Source: Ostrinia nubilalis (taxonomy: Eukaryota; Arthropoda; Insecta; Lepidoptera; Crambidae). From it: 64,000 nucleotides of DNA. Location: NCBI RefSeq assembly GCF_963855985.1, contig NC_087095.1:8008001-8072000 (forward strand), given 5' to 3'. Made by a program: the position numbers and the translations under genes. Position 1 is the first letter of the stretch. Each line of letters starts with the position of its first letter. Positions 21,963 to 33,722 of the stretch are shown here, piece after piece. The notes beneath the pieces are model-generated. The model did no database searches. It had not been told where the DNA came from and saw only the letters and a list, made by a program, of their open reading frames with translations.

Positions 21963-23850
21963 ATAAATTAATCGATTGGGGCTTACCAATTGAAGTGGTC
22001 TTCCAGAGTAGAGATTATAAGCTAAGACATGTAGGTAACTGACGCACCTATTGGGTTAATGACATGCTAAATACATAATAATTATAAACCATTCAAGCCA
22101 ATAACCTAATTAGCTTATAACAAGCCAATGAACGGAGTAAAAGTGAGATAATGGAGCGTTTGTCCGCGCATTGTTCAAGACGCTTGCGCATCCGCGCTCT
22201 TCTTTCGCGCGCTTTTTTACTCCGCCATCTTGTCTTCCGCGAGCGCGGAACCGATATTACTATGGCAAAAGTGAAAATGGCTAATGCTTGAGCAGAAAAC
22301 AATATTGCGGTTTCTTGTCCTGCCTTGCCCCTAATGAATGCGGTTACATGTCAACGCGCTTTATCTTAACTGAACTTTCACTCAGTCATTTGTTTGTTAC
22401 ATTACAACAACAGATAATTCGCGATTTTCAATCTTGTTTAATATAGCAATTGAATAGGCAATAATAGCTTTCTGACTGGGTTCGTGTGATATGATTGGAT
22501 TACTAGGATTTGAGTATTTACAAGATAGATATAGCCAATCTACAAGACTGCTCTAATAAGTAAGCTCTTGAGATGCTAAAATTACATACTCGGGATTAGA
22601 ACACAAAAAGTTAATGAGATAAAATTGTAACAGTCACCTGTATTAGAAAAGTAATTACCAGTACAGGTTAGTTAAACGCCATGGGGCGACCTGCGTAATC
22701 GATTTCTGCCTAATGATATTTCTGTTGCAACTACCAACGAGAAAAATGTGCTAATAACCACTGCTATTGACAGGGCAATAAGTATCAAGCCGATTTACAA
22801 TGGTTAACATGCTAAAACTCATTTGGCAATTAAGAAGTTGGTGGAGTTATACACATTAATTAAAAACAACAAATACAGAGGATGTTTCGTCAACTTAATC
22901 ATTTATGTCTAAATTGTATAAAAATATTTAGTGTGTTGTATAAATAGTCTGCTCTAAAATATATCGAATGGATTTATATAACATTCATTAGCATAGTCAA
23001 GGATGTCCAATCATTCAAGTCAGATTTGATTAAATTTTTCATTCGTCCAAATGAATGACACACAATTTGCATGTTTATTAGCAAACGGATACACTTATAC
23101 ACCTGGTTAGGCAAGAAGATCTACGAAGCCATCTAAATATCGCAAAAACTAGCCCCTCAAGTTCAAAGTCAAGTTTTTAATACCGTAGAAAGAACAGTTT
23201 CATTTTACAGGTCCGCGGTACGTCATTTTATATCATCCATCTGTCAGGGAAGTAAATATAGCGTTACAAACTATACCTGACATGTGTCGGTAGATTAAAA
23301 AATAATTAAAAGGTCAAAAGTTCAGGGGAAGCTGTAAAAGGTGCGTGCGCGCAAGCTAAACCAGAGCTATCCGTTACTTAATAATGACGTAAGTAAGACT
23401 TTTTATCTTCAACTGTTTACTCAAGCTGATGTAACGGTCATAACACCTTTGGTTAAGCCTATTAACCTTTTGTCTGTATAGTCATTACACCCATTTATGT
23501 CAAGGACACGCTGCTAAAATGACTGTAAACTTTCAGAAAAATACATAGTTTTACGGGTAGTAAGTAGTACAGCTCGCCACATAACTTTCCAATTAACTCT
23601 TTTTCAGTTTCGATGATTAGACGGCTAAATAATTTGTCTAGAATCTATATGGGTTTGTCATTCTTAGAGACCGTGTTACACACTACTGTTCTTTGTGATT
23701 CTACTGAAAGAATGTCATGGTGATTGGTAGCAACAGTTTAGCAGAATGAAATTAGACAATTGCAATTGTAGACTGACAAAATTGACACGTCTCTGTAATC
23801 ATTTAATTAAGTAACGCAAGTGACAGCCCAAAACAAGTTCGAAGATAAAC
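21963..23850. other. No gene recognised, except a CpG-rich island
   Basis: Apart from the CpG-rich patch listed at 22140-22262, I see no exon or bounded repeat. Confidence 0.5.
22140..22262 (-). promoter_or_regulatory. CpG-rich patch with an AAGATGGCGG motif
   Basis: About 15 CpG dinucleotides occur in some 100 bp in an otherwise CpG-poor AT-rich region. The minus strand contains AAGATGGCGG (22222-22231), which matches the YY1/Pho core. The same ten bases occur at 18656-18665 on the plus strand. It could be a host promoter or a regulatory element. No TATA box or linked exon was identified. Confidence 0.3.
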
Positions 23851-23858
23851 GTTTGGCG

Positions 23859-24865
23859 TAGGGTTTCTGATTTCTCGACCTATTTTTTTTCTCGAGTTTC
23901 GAGAATTCTCGAGGCCAAAGTCTCGAGTTTTCTCGGGTCTCGAGTTTTTTAATGAAAACTGCTGAAATCGGTTGAAATTTAATAAAAACACAGGTTTTTT
24001 TAATCTAATATACCTACTTTTACGCACAACAATCAATATTAGAATTTAGTACCACTTATTTTGGTAAGGAAATAAACAAAAAATAAAATCTTCTTTCATA
24101 ATTCATATTTACTAATAATCATAACAAAAGTCATAAAGTCGCGTGCACTTTAAGGATAAATAACAATAAAAATCTGGAGCTACAATTGAATCACTTGTTT
24201 TCTAAAGAACACAAGTCCAAATAGCAAAATTACGATACATAAATAAATTTTCAATTTTTTTAGACTAGTCGATACCACGCTTCCACGCAATCTATGCACA
24301 TGTCGTGGCAGCTTTTAATTAAGGCTACACTATAAACACGTATTGTTTTCAATGTTTTTTCCAGATAATTGTGTATGTCTTGTTAGCTGTCCTTAAATAA
24401 ATAAATAAATAGTTTTTGTAATGAACAAAAAAAACTTTTTAATAAATTTTTAAATTTCTTACAGATAACGACTTGAATAAACTTTACGAGGAGGCACGAG
24501 TACCTAACCTAACGTCTGTTAGGTAAGGTAACTGTCTAGTTAACAAATTTTTCAGTCAGATTAAACATACATAATAAATATAGCATACTCGTTGGTGAAC
24601 ATTATTACTTAGTTTTGATTGAGATCATTACTACTTGCAAATCAAATCAGTTAAAAAAGGAAAGACTAGGCCAGTCTAAAAGCAACGTTGACCTATTAAA
24701 TAATAAAAAACTTACTTTTGTCTAAGAAAATCGGCTTTCAAGAATATTAAAGCTTCAAAACCGAAACTCGAGAATTCTCGAGCTCCGGTAATTTTTTTCT
24801 CGTCTCGAATGAAGCCAAATTTCTCGAGTTTTCTCGAGTTCGAGAAAGCTCGAGCAGAAACCCTA
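23859..24865. mobile_element. hAT element (non-autonomous), CTCGAG-rich ends
   Basis: Seen: inverted ends TAGGGTTTCTG at 23859 and its complement ending at 24865. There is a perfect 8-bp direct repeat GTTTGGCG on both sides (23851-23858 and 24866-24873). The first and last about 100 bp hold many TCTCGAG or CTCGAGT motifs. Known: hAT elements make 8-bp duplications and begin YAGGG. The 800-bp interior is AT-rich and has no transposase frame. Confidence 0.85.
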
Positions 24866-24873
24866 GTTTGGCG

Positions 24874-27387
24874 GCATGTTGGCCAATCTACCTGACCGTG
24901 TGTGACCGGTGGCCTACAACCAGACATGCAAAGCAGTTTTACATATAGTTAATAGGCAGGTTTAATAATGATCTTATCCACCAGAACCTGTACTGATGTA
25001 AATGTCCTCTGTAATTGGTGATTAGATTTAGCAAACAGGATTTTTTAATGAAGCAAGTAATATGTTTGAAGAGTACCAATAATTACCAATTTTAACATTA
25101 AAATATTTCTTATCTTTATCTATACGTCGATAAGTAGTAATTATGTATTTGAATTACCTTAATCAAGGTTAACCAGTAGAGAAAGACTTGAAACTAAATT
25201 CACGAATTTTACAGTCATAACAATAAAGTTTTCTTGCAAAAGCGCACCTATAAGACACATAAGATACAAAATGTATACAGTTTCATGTATAATTAAAATC
25301 GAATGTCATTTCAAAGATGAATATATACCTCTTTGTTTATGTGTCACAATTAACTTACAGAGGTTATGAGATTCTAATTATAAAAGAAACATTGAAGTCA
25401 TCATATTCATGTGGTTTCGGGTTGGTTGTATGTATACTACACAATTAACGTAAACTTTCTTACTGTTACAAAGTTTTAGTCATCAAGTGATTTTAATTAA
25501 AGCAAGTTGAATAAATTTAACATTCTCAATTTACCAATTTTCAGCTTTAACACCAAGAGAGAAGTCTCAAAATACACATAAGATATTGTGTAAGCGCTTT
25601 TCATAACTTTCTATTTAATAATTTCTATTCAAATTAATTTCTAATGTGATAACGTTACGATGACTTTAAATTTTATTGTTTGAATGATACGGAACACACC
25701 TTTATTAACGAACGAAATACGATTTCGAAGAAGTGTGTCTCGTTAAGCAATTGTTTTAACAATTCAGCGAAATATTAATTAGCCCTTGACACACAAGGGT
25801 TTATCGTATGTCACGCGATAAAACAGTATGTTTTAATCTTATGAAAAGCTTCATAAATATTTTATGTTAAAATTGTTTCAGTTTCCCAATACTCATTTTC
25901 TTTAAGTCATTATTGCGATAAACAATAAATTAAACAAACTGACTATTGACTATTAGTTCCGCATATAAATGTATTTTACAATAAACTTCGAATGGGAAAT
26001 AAACATTGTAACCTTCTAAAGGTTTCAACTGACAGTCACCTTTTTATAGAAGCTTAGTATATTGTACCAAAAGTGATTTACAGATCAAATACTAGTAAAT
26101 GTATTCCAAAATATTTCAAGGGGATAGATTCTCACAGCAATTATAACGGGGGTGTATTATGTAACCCTCCCTCGTTTCGCTTTGACAAAAAAGGTCTACC
26201 TGCTTGGTTTCTGAGTCACCAAAAGATCTTTTGTAGTAAATAATCCGTGACTCCGGTGTACTACCTGTTAGTTTAATGCCGAATTGTTTATGTGAACGAA
26301 CCTATCCAATCTTTTGTCGTTCATAGGAACACCTATTGGTGAGGCGCAGATTTACAATAGGTAATCCAGTCTCATAAATGGAAATCCAAAAACAATGCGA
26401 CTGTTTTATTACAGTAAACAGTAATGACTATTTTTACGTTTAAATAAAATTGCACGTGTAAGGACAAAAGAGACTGAAATTTTGAATGAAACATTGATGT
26501 TTTGTTTATGTTTAAGTTTAGATTTTTTTACAATAGACAATTATGTAGATAAATAGCTGATGAGAAACTTTGTAACAAAAGAACCGCATGAATAGGTATA
26601 GGACGAGTAAAAAAATATTTAAAGGAATTTAGGTATTCCCAGGAACATTAATCACAATGTTTGTCAGATCATGAATGATATCCAGGAAACACACAATTTA
26701 ATGGTTCCTAAGGGACTTATCTGTCTCAGTTCTCCTTTGAGAAATCGTGTCTAGTTAATGACCACAGGCCGAGTCTGGATGACGTTTTCGAAATTTTCAG
26801 TATTATGCATCTCTCTCACACATCTTGGATGATATCAGGCGTGATAGAGATTTGGTAGAGCGTGTTGAAATAGGTTTGTAGAATACACCCCCCAGTGAGT
26901 ATTAATTATATTGACCATACATGATCGCACACGGCTGCTGTAACTATAGCCCAATAGCTACTATACTGTAATGCTACAATACATATTTTGTAAAAGGAGA
27001 AGGAAATTATTTAATAGACAAATATGACTGTTAAGACACCAATTTGTAAAACAAGATCAAAATAAACTAACTTGGAATTAAATAAGCAGCTAAAGTTTGG
27101 AAAATAAAAATAAAACTGATGTTATATTTATAAAAAGTAAATAAAGCTTAGGTAAAGCAGTAAGTGTTTATTGTAAGTTTTGTCCAATTTGAATATAAAA
27201 AAGTACCTAGGTACGTTATTCAGTAATTTTGTTGATATAGAAGAAACACTAACAGGATCTGTGTTTATTTATTTGGGTATCAGTTAGTGCCGAAGAATTT
27301 GGCAATGACGTCAGACTGATCTTCACAAGGCTAACCGGTTTTGATTCGCGTGCTAAAGGATTCCATCCAAAAAACAGCTGCAGACTG
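24874..27387. other. No gene recognised
   Basis: About 2.5 kb of AT-rich sequence in which I find no gene, RNA or bounded repeat. Confidence 0.55.
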
Positions 27388-27392
27388 CCTTG

Positions 27393-27917
27393 CACAGTCT
27401 TTTATTTTGCCTTAGAAGCGGACATCCCTGTTTTATTAATTCAATCGTTAGATATTACTATTATGTATAAAATTGATGAAGGAACTAGTAGTTGTATTTG
27501 CTTAGTTTGGATAGGCAAGTAATATTTTCAGGTATTATAGATAATTATATCATGCATCAATATAAAGTAAATATAGCTGCCAATTTTCTAGGACAACGGA
27601 GAAAAAAATGTTTTCTGAAAATCATAAATTATTAAATAATTCCTAAATTACTGCAGCAATAACCATTTATTTTTGCATAAAGGTAGACGTTATAGTGATA
27701 GGTAAATTTATTTACAAAATTCTGACTTAATGTAATTTTTTTAGAAAATATGCTTCTAAAACTGTTTTTTTTATAAAATCACAAAATCGAATATTTCTTC
27801 GAAACTAAACAAATACAACTACTAGTTCCTTCATCAATTTTATACATAACAGTAATATCTAACGATTGAATTAATAAAACAGGGATGTCCGCTTCTAAGC
27901 CAAAATAAAACACTGTG
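27393..27917. mobile_element. MITE with CACAGT/CACAGTG ends and CCTTG duplication
   Basis: The left end CACAGTCTTTTATTTTG and the right end (read inward) CACAGTGTTTTATTTTG match at 16 of 17 bases. The inverted arms continue for about 130 bp (including GCGGACATCCCTGTTTTATT) and flank a 260-bp centre. The 5-bp repeat CCTTG lies on both sides (27388-27392 and 27918-27922). The right heptamer is exactly the vertebrate RSS heptamer consensus, and Transib-type elements have such ends with 5-bp duplications. Assignment is tentative because the duplication is not GC-rich. Confidence 0.65.
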
Positions 27918-27922
27918 CCTTG

Positions 27923-28375
27923 GTATTCAATTGAGTTCTTATGTTAAATAAGTCAGTATTCAAAATGGTTCGGTTTAGAGTTTAACATATCCTGTATAAT
28001 TCGTTGAGCAAAACTTTAAGTCCTACTTGTCTAGATATAAAGTTATTTGAACACGTAAAGTCGTTGTTCAGACACAAAATCGCTTTTGTAAGTATTGAAT
28101 ATAAAAAAGTTATTCGAATTAGGTCTATTTGAAATCGAGAAAGGTATCGAGAAAATGTGGTTAGTGCCGATATAGTACCTACACTATACTACAATTGTTA
28201 CGTTTCTACGAAGTGCTTCGAAATAGTTACGTGTATTATTATTCCAATTGATTTTATTTACTCCTAGGCTTCAGTGTCAGAAGAAATAAAAAGCAATAGT
28301 TACACGAAAAATAAAAACGTTGGTTAGTTCGAGCTGTTCTCTTGGGGTTTGGTTCCAAACACATTTTATTGGCCA
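27923..28375. other. No gene recognised
   Basis: AT-rich sequence between two transposons with no supported feature. Confidence 0.5.
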
Positions 28376-28384
28376 CGTTTATTG

Positions 28385-28899
28385 GGGTTACCTACGTCAT
28401 ATCGAATGACAAATGATCGAAAATCAAAATATCGAATACGTTTCATCGAACGATCAAAATATCGAACGATCAAAATATCGAATGCTCAAAATATCGAACG
28501 TTTAGAATATCGAACCATCAAAATATCGAACGATCAAAATATCGAACGATCAAAATATCGAAAGTCGATATAGACGTTTTTATTAAATTTCATCATGCAT
28601 CATTTCTTCAAGTTTATAAATTTTGAGAATAATGTCCGTGGGGACTAAGCCTAGCCTGTCCCAAAAAGGAAAGTTCAGAAATGATGCGTGATGAAATTTA
28701 ATAAAAACGTCTATATCGACTTTCGATATTTTGATCGTTCGATATTTTGATCGTTCGATATTTTGATGGTTCGATATTCTGAACGTTCGATATTTTGAGC
28801 ATTCGATATTTTGATCCTTCGATATTTTGATCGTTCGATGAAACGTATTCGATATTTTGATTTTCGATCATTTGTCATTCGATATGGCGTAGGTAACCC
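28385..28899. mobile_element. Fold-back element with ATCAAAATATCGAACG arrays, 9-bp duplication
   Basis: Inverted ends GGGTTACCTACG at 28385 and its complement ending at 28899; flanks are a perfect 9-bp repeat CGTTTATTG (28376-28384 and 28900-28908). Each arm of about 220 bp carries about eight copies of a 16-bp unit, ATCAAAATATCGAACG. The arms are near-identical and joined by an approximately 70-bp spacer. A 9-bp duplication is typical of the Mutator (MULE) superfamily. The apparent 74-codon frame over the left arm is only the repeat being translated. Confidence 0.8.
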
Positions 28900-28908
28900 C
28901 GTTTATTG

Positions 28909-29517
28909 GAAGTGATCCTGTTTTTTAGGCCCCAATTTGAAATCAACCCAAAGAGAAGTCTGTCAAGGTGTAAGTTTGCTTTAGACCTAAGTTCTAGGCT
29001 TGAGGGAAGTAAGGCGCCTTTGGTAAAACGAATTCATGAGATTGTTGAATTTTCGTAGTAATATTAAAGTAATATTTTGCAGCAAAATGTTCCCTTTACA
29101 ACTACACAGGATGCTGCAGTATTCACACGATGTGCCATCATTAGTTAAACTTGCATGTTGCATGTAAGGTATGTATTTCAAAGTTGGCTCTCTCCTTAGA
29201 TTTTCATCCTCGTTTCATGTACAGAACCCTGAAAATGGTTGTTCGTTGTCCACGGCAACGATGGCTTGAATAGAACTAACGAGACAGACGCCCGCGCTGT
29301 CCCCTGTTTTGCGAGGCTCGGTAGACTACGCCAAAACACAGAAAGAAAAGCCAGCCCAATCTAAGTGCCTCTTGAATTCAAAATCTGAATTCAAATTGGT
29401 ACTTTGGCGTTGTATTTTTTTTAAAGTGAAACATGTGACAGCGAAGCACTGCACAGTTTTCATCAGTATAATTTCGTTTGACTTTAGAGGAATTAGACAA
29501 AATAACAATAGATTGTA
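28909..29517. other. No gene recognised
   Basis: Two overlapping opposite open frames (29309-29608 and 29326-29562) extend into the next element and have no domain. Not called. Confidence 0.5.
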
Positions 29518-29520
29518 TAA

Positions 29521-31439
29521 TAGTCCAGTCAAATTAGACATGAACCCTGCAATAATTCGCATACAGCTGAAAATTGGTACGAATGTTCAGAGCACCATTA
29601 TGAATTAACTGTGAAAAGTCCCCATCGATCCGACGTGTGCTAAAAAAAAAATTCAAGGTCAAACTTAAAAAATACGGGTTTTTGAGATTTTTAGCCAAAC
29701 GGTAAGTTTTATCACAAAAATATGTATGACAAGGTTTAAGGCCATACAATTATCTATCAAAATTGTCTATACACTTTCTTCTAAGAGTCAGCGTTTCTGA
29801 GATTCGATGATCCGAAGAGTCAAAAAAGTGTTTTCTTCATAACGGTCTTACACATAAATCCAATGTGATATCGCCTCGTGCCACGACTCAGCATTGTATC
29901 ATGATGTGTTGTCGACGTCGAATATAAAATGATCAACCTCAATGTCGTCTGTCATCTTTAATTATCGAAAAATGGGTGCAACTTTGATGAAGGACTGCAC
30001 CGTGAGTTTCTAAGATACGAAGTTTTCGTGTCTATTATGTTTAAGAGCTCTTATATGCACACGTCACTACTCTACTTGTAACTCTATGGTCACTTTTTTA
30101 GCCCGGTCAAGTCAGAAAATCCAGGTTATAATAATTCGCATAGAGCTGAAAATTCGTGTGATTGTTGAGAACACCATCCTTAATGAAATGTCAAAAGTCC
30201 CCAGCGATCCGTCATTTGAAAAAAAAAATTACGAAGTCCAAGTTTTTGCATTTTTCCGCCAAACAGTAAACTTATCATAAGAAATGATAAGAAATCGTAG
30301 TAGATCATAAAATTATCTATTAAAATTGTCTTTGCCCCTTTTCCCTAAGAGTCACCGTTTATGTGGTAACGATGTAAAAAGTTGGAGAATTCGCATTCTG
30401 TTAACTACTCCAAAAGTCCACAACTTCAACTCTATTAAAATAGTTTTGAATTGAGAAGGATAACAAATACATCTTAAAAAAGGCCTACTAGGGAAACCTG
30501 GTAAAAAAAATACGCCAAATAACCCTCATAGGTGTTGTGGAAACATGTGCATATAACGAGAACATCAAAACTAACTTTTTGAATCGTTCTACCTCATAAT
30601 CGGTGACTCTTAGGAAAAAGGGGTAAAGACAATTTTAATAGATAATTTTATGATCTACTATTATTTCTTGTCTATTTTTATGATAAATTTACTACTTGGC
30701 CAAAAAATTCATAAAACTTGGGACTTCGATAACTTTTTTTTTAAATGACGGATCGTCGGGGACTTTTGACATTTCATTTAGGATGGTGTTCTTAACATTC
30801 ACACAAATTTTCAGCTCTATACGAATTATTATAACCTGGACTGTCTAACTTGGTCGGGCTAAAAGAGTGACCATAGAGTTACAAGTAGAGTAGTGACGTG
30901 TGCATATAAGAGCTCTTAAACATAATAGACACGAAAACTTCGTATCTTAGAAACTCACGGTGCAGTCCTTCGTCAAAGTTGCACCCATTTTTCGATAATT
31001 AAAGATGACGGACGACATTGAGGTTGATCATTTTATATTCGACGTCGACAACACATCATGATACAATGCTGAGTCGTGGCACGAGGCGATATCACATTGG
31101 ATTTATGTGTAAGACCGTTATGAAGAAAACACTTTTTTGACTCTTCGGATCATCGAATCTCAGAAACGCTGACTCTTAGGAGAAAGTGTATAGACAATTT
31201 TGATAGATAATTGGATGGTCTTAAACCTTGTCATACATATTTTTGTGATAAAACTTACCGTTAGGCTAAAAATCTCAAAAACCCGTATTTTTTAAGTTTG
31301 ACCTTGAATTTTTTTTTTAGCACACGTCGGATCGATGGGGACTTTTCACAGTTAATTCATAATGGTGCTTCGAACATTCGTACCAATTTTCAGCTGTATG
31401 CGAATTATTGCAGGGTTCATGTCTAATTTGACTGGACTA
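29521..31439. mobile_element. 1.9-kb palindromic element with arms of about 860 bp
   Basis: Left arm 29521-30382 and right arm 30569-31439 are inverted copies around a spacer of about 186 bp. Ends are TAGTCCAGTCAAATTAGACA and its complement. A TAA triplet flanks both ends (29518-29520 and 31440-31442), compatible with a PIF/Harbinger 3-bp or a Tc1/mariner TA duplication. Each arm also holds a diverged direct duplication: the block containing CAGCTGAAAATT, GTCCCC and GATCCG occurs at about 29545 and again about 570 bp further in. No transposase frame is present. Confidence 0.75.
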
Positions 31440-31442
31440 TAA

Positions 31443-32313
31443 GGGCCTCAGGTAAGGCATTTTTTAGTTATTTTTAATTTAGATAATAATTATACATGCA
31501 GTACTTTATTTACTTTGCTTGGTTGGATGCTGGCAAGGTTTCTTATACCTACATAATCAGTATTCTGGCACGTTTTGACGCGTAGACAAAACGTGCATAT
31601 TTGCCGTACGCGGCATTTACTGAATTCCAAAATTAATTTTATCTATTCACAAAGGAATTACTGCTGCCAATTGTTGAAAATTCCATTTGGGATGGCTGTT
31701 CTGCTCGGTACCAACCCCACTCCCACATTTAGAGCACTTTTGTGCTTAATTTTTCGCGTCTCTCACAGTATAGATAATGTTGCACTTTCCGCTTCGTTTC
31801 CTTCATAATTGCACTTCCATTCACTCTTATAAAAGTGTTTGAATGAAGTAATTGTTTCGATTTTTATACTATATTGAGTACAAGTATTTGTCATTTGTCT
31901 ACGTTTGTATTGTCGACTTAAATAATGCGACGAAAAGTTTCAAGTACAATTTGGAAGCTCACGAGAATGCTGATTAAGAACAAGTTATTTTATTTAATGT
32001 TTATTTTTATCATCAATACGAACTTGATTACGTATTCAGTATGAGTCATGACATTAGACAATCACAGACTTAAAGGTCACTACTAACAAGTATTTGCCTA
32101 AGGTTCTGTTCGAATACATTAGTTTGATACAGACGATAGACGATTATATCGTTTTTTTTTTTAAATATACATTTTATACCTACATACTTTGATATTGGAC
32201 TACGACTCCAAAGATTTCCACACTATCGACAAAGTGTTGAATTAAAAGAAGAATAAATACTCTACCGAGTTTAAAAATATACAGCTTTGACCTTTAAAAA
32301 TAGGTTCATAAGA
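31443..32313. other. No gene recognised
   Basis: A 77-codon plus-strand frame (31575-31808) has no domain. Nothing else is supported. Confidence 0.5.
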
Positions 32314-32321
32314 TTTGCAAT

Positions 32322-33714
32322 TAGGGCTTGAATACCGGAATTCCGGAATTTCGTAACTCCGGAATTTCGGATACATTTTTTCCGATATTTCAATTCCGGA
32401 ACTGAAGCCAATATCGTATTCCGATATTGAAATTTTTCATAAATTATTTTAAGTTTTCAAAACGTTTAAGTATCAAAATAGGTTCTTAGATAAGGAAGTC
32501 CTTGAGATATGTATTCGCAACTTTATTAGTAATAATATTAAAGAGGCAATAGGGTGAAACCAAAGCTTCAAAATGTTCGATAGAGACAACTCTAATGGGC
32601 GAAGCCAGCTGAAGAGAGCGGATGATAGAGTAAAACCTGTTAATAGCTCAGCCACAGGACAGTTCCAACAGCTAAGCTAACTCGACACTATACCGAAGAT
32701 TAGCCGGACATCAGCCCTTACGTGATTAGGATGGCTCTCAAACAGCTAAAGAACAACAAGGCACCGGGTGATGACGGAATAACCTCGGAGCTTCTGAACG
32801 CGCCAGGTGATAAGCCGATACTGAAAGTCCTTCATAGACTGTAACTCCGTCTTACTCTAGGGAATAATGCCAGAGGCACGGAACAAATGCTTGGTGGTGT
32901 TTTTCTTTAAGAAAGGGGTAAAAGCCTTATTAAGGAGAAAGGATAATTACAGACCCATCTGGGTTCTGACTCTGAGTCATGTCTACAAGCTGTTTTTGAG
33001 AGCCATCACGAATAGTCTCGCGCGTAGGTTCGATGACTTATAGTCTCTCGAGGAAGCCAGTTATCGAAACGTTTACACTACCATATACCGCATCTATACG
33101 CTACGGCAGGTTATACAGAAGACCGAAGAGTCTAACTTGCCTATATGCTTGGCGTTCTTAGACTATGAGAAGGTCTTTGAACCTGGCTGAACACGAGGGA
33201 GATTCCTCTGCGATTCCTCTGTAGCGAGCTGTGAGGCAGGGAGATGTAATAATACGTCGAATTCAAAACACTTCAGTGCCTAAAGACGAAAGTCTACAAT
33301 CAGTGTGTGTTACCAGTAGTGATGACACACTGTTCGGAAACGTGGCCTCTTACTATAAGGCCTTATAATAAGCTCAAAGTTGCACACCATGGTATGGAGA
33401 GTGCTATGCTCGGTGTTTCTTTTCGAGATCGAACCAGAAATGAGGAGATTCGTAAACGAACTAAAGTTGCCTGACATATTATTATAGCGATCGGATTACC
33501 AAGCTAAAGTGGCAATGGGCAGGGCACATAGTACGTAGAACAGACGGCCGATGGGGCAAGGTTCTAAAGTGGAGGCCACATACGTGTACGTGTTTGTCGG
33601 GAAGCGCTTTCTTTTTTTAACCAACTCCGGAACTAGAACCGGAATTCCGGAGTTGGGTGCTCAATATCGGAAATCAGTTCCGGAGTTGAAAACTATCCGA
33701 TATTGCAAGCCCTA
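32322..33714. mobile_element. hAT element with TCCGGA-rich ends, containing a LINE
   Basis: Ends are TAGGGCTTG at 32322 and its complement ending at 33714. A perfect 8-bp repeat TTTGCAAT flanks it (32314-32321 and 33715-33722). Both terminal regions are packed with CCGGAATTCCGG, TCCGGA and CCGATAT motifs. A decayed RTE-like LINE fills most of the interior (about 32640-33595). Without the LINE the element would be about 440 bp, so it was a MITE-sized hAT before the LINE landed. Confidence 0.85.
32640..33595 (+). pseudogene. RTE-like LINE reverse transcriptase, decayed and internally deleted
   Basis: Recognisable in order: MALKQLKNNKAPGDDGI (about 32729), then a block ending YRPI-like at about 32950 (frame-shifted), a SHVYKLF-like stretch, LRQVIQKTEE (about 33103), LAFLDYEKVF (block A; DYEKVF in place of DYEKAF), then RAVRQGDVI (block B, about 33228). 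After that the frame jumps directly to QCVLPV (about 33300), so the catalytic block with the Asp pair is deleted. The C-terminal AMLGVSFRDRTRNEEIRKRT and KLKWQWAGHIVRRTDGRWGK follow. Several stops and frameshifts make it non-functional. Confidence 0.8.
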
Positions 33715-33722
33715 TTTGCAAT

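Noticed and set aside
24502..24514. CCTAACCTAACG as interstitial telomere sequence
   Set aside because: Only two units, inside the AT-rich interior of a hAT element; chance is sufficient.
28349..28573. A 74-codon repetitive protein-like frame
   Set aside because: It is the translation of the 16-bp ATCAAAATATCGAACG array in the left arm of the fold-back element.
28385..28899. A regular repeat array that could suggest CRISPR
   Set aside because: The units are contiguous 16-mers without unique spacers, arranged in two inverted arms with a 9-bp target duplication; this is a eukaryotic fold-back transposon.
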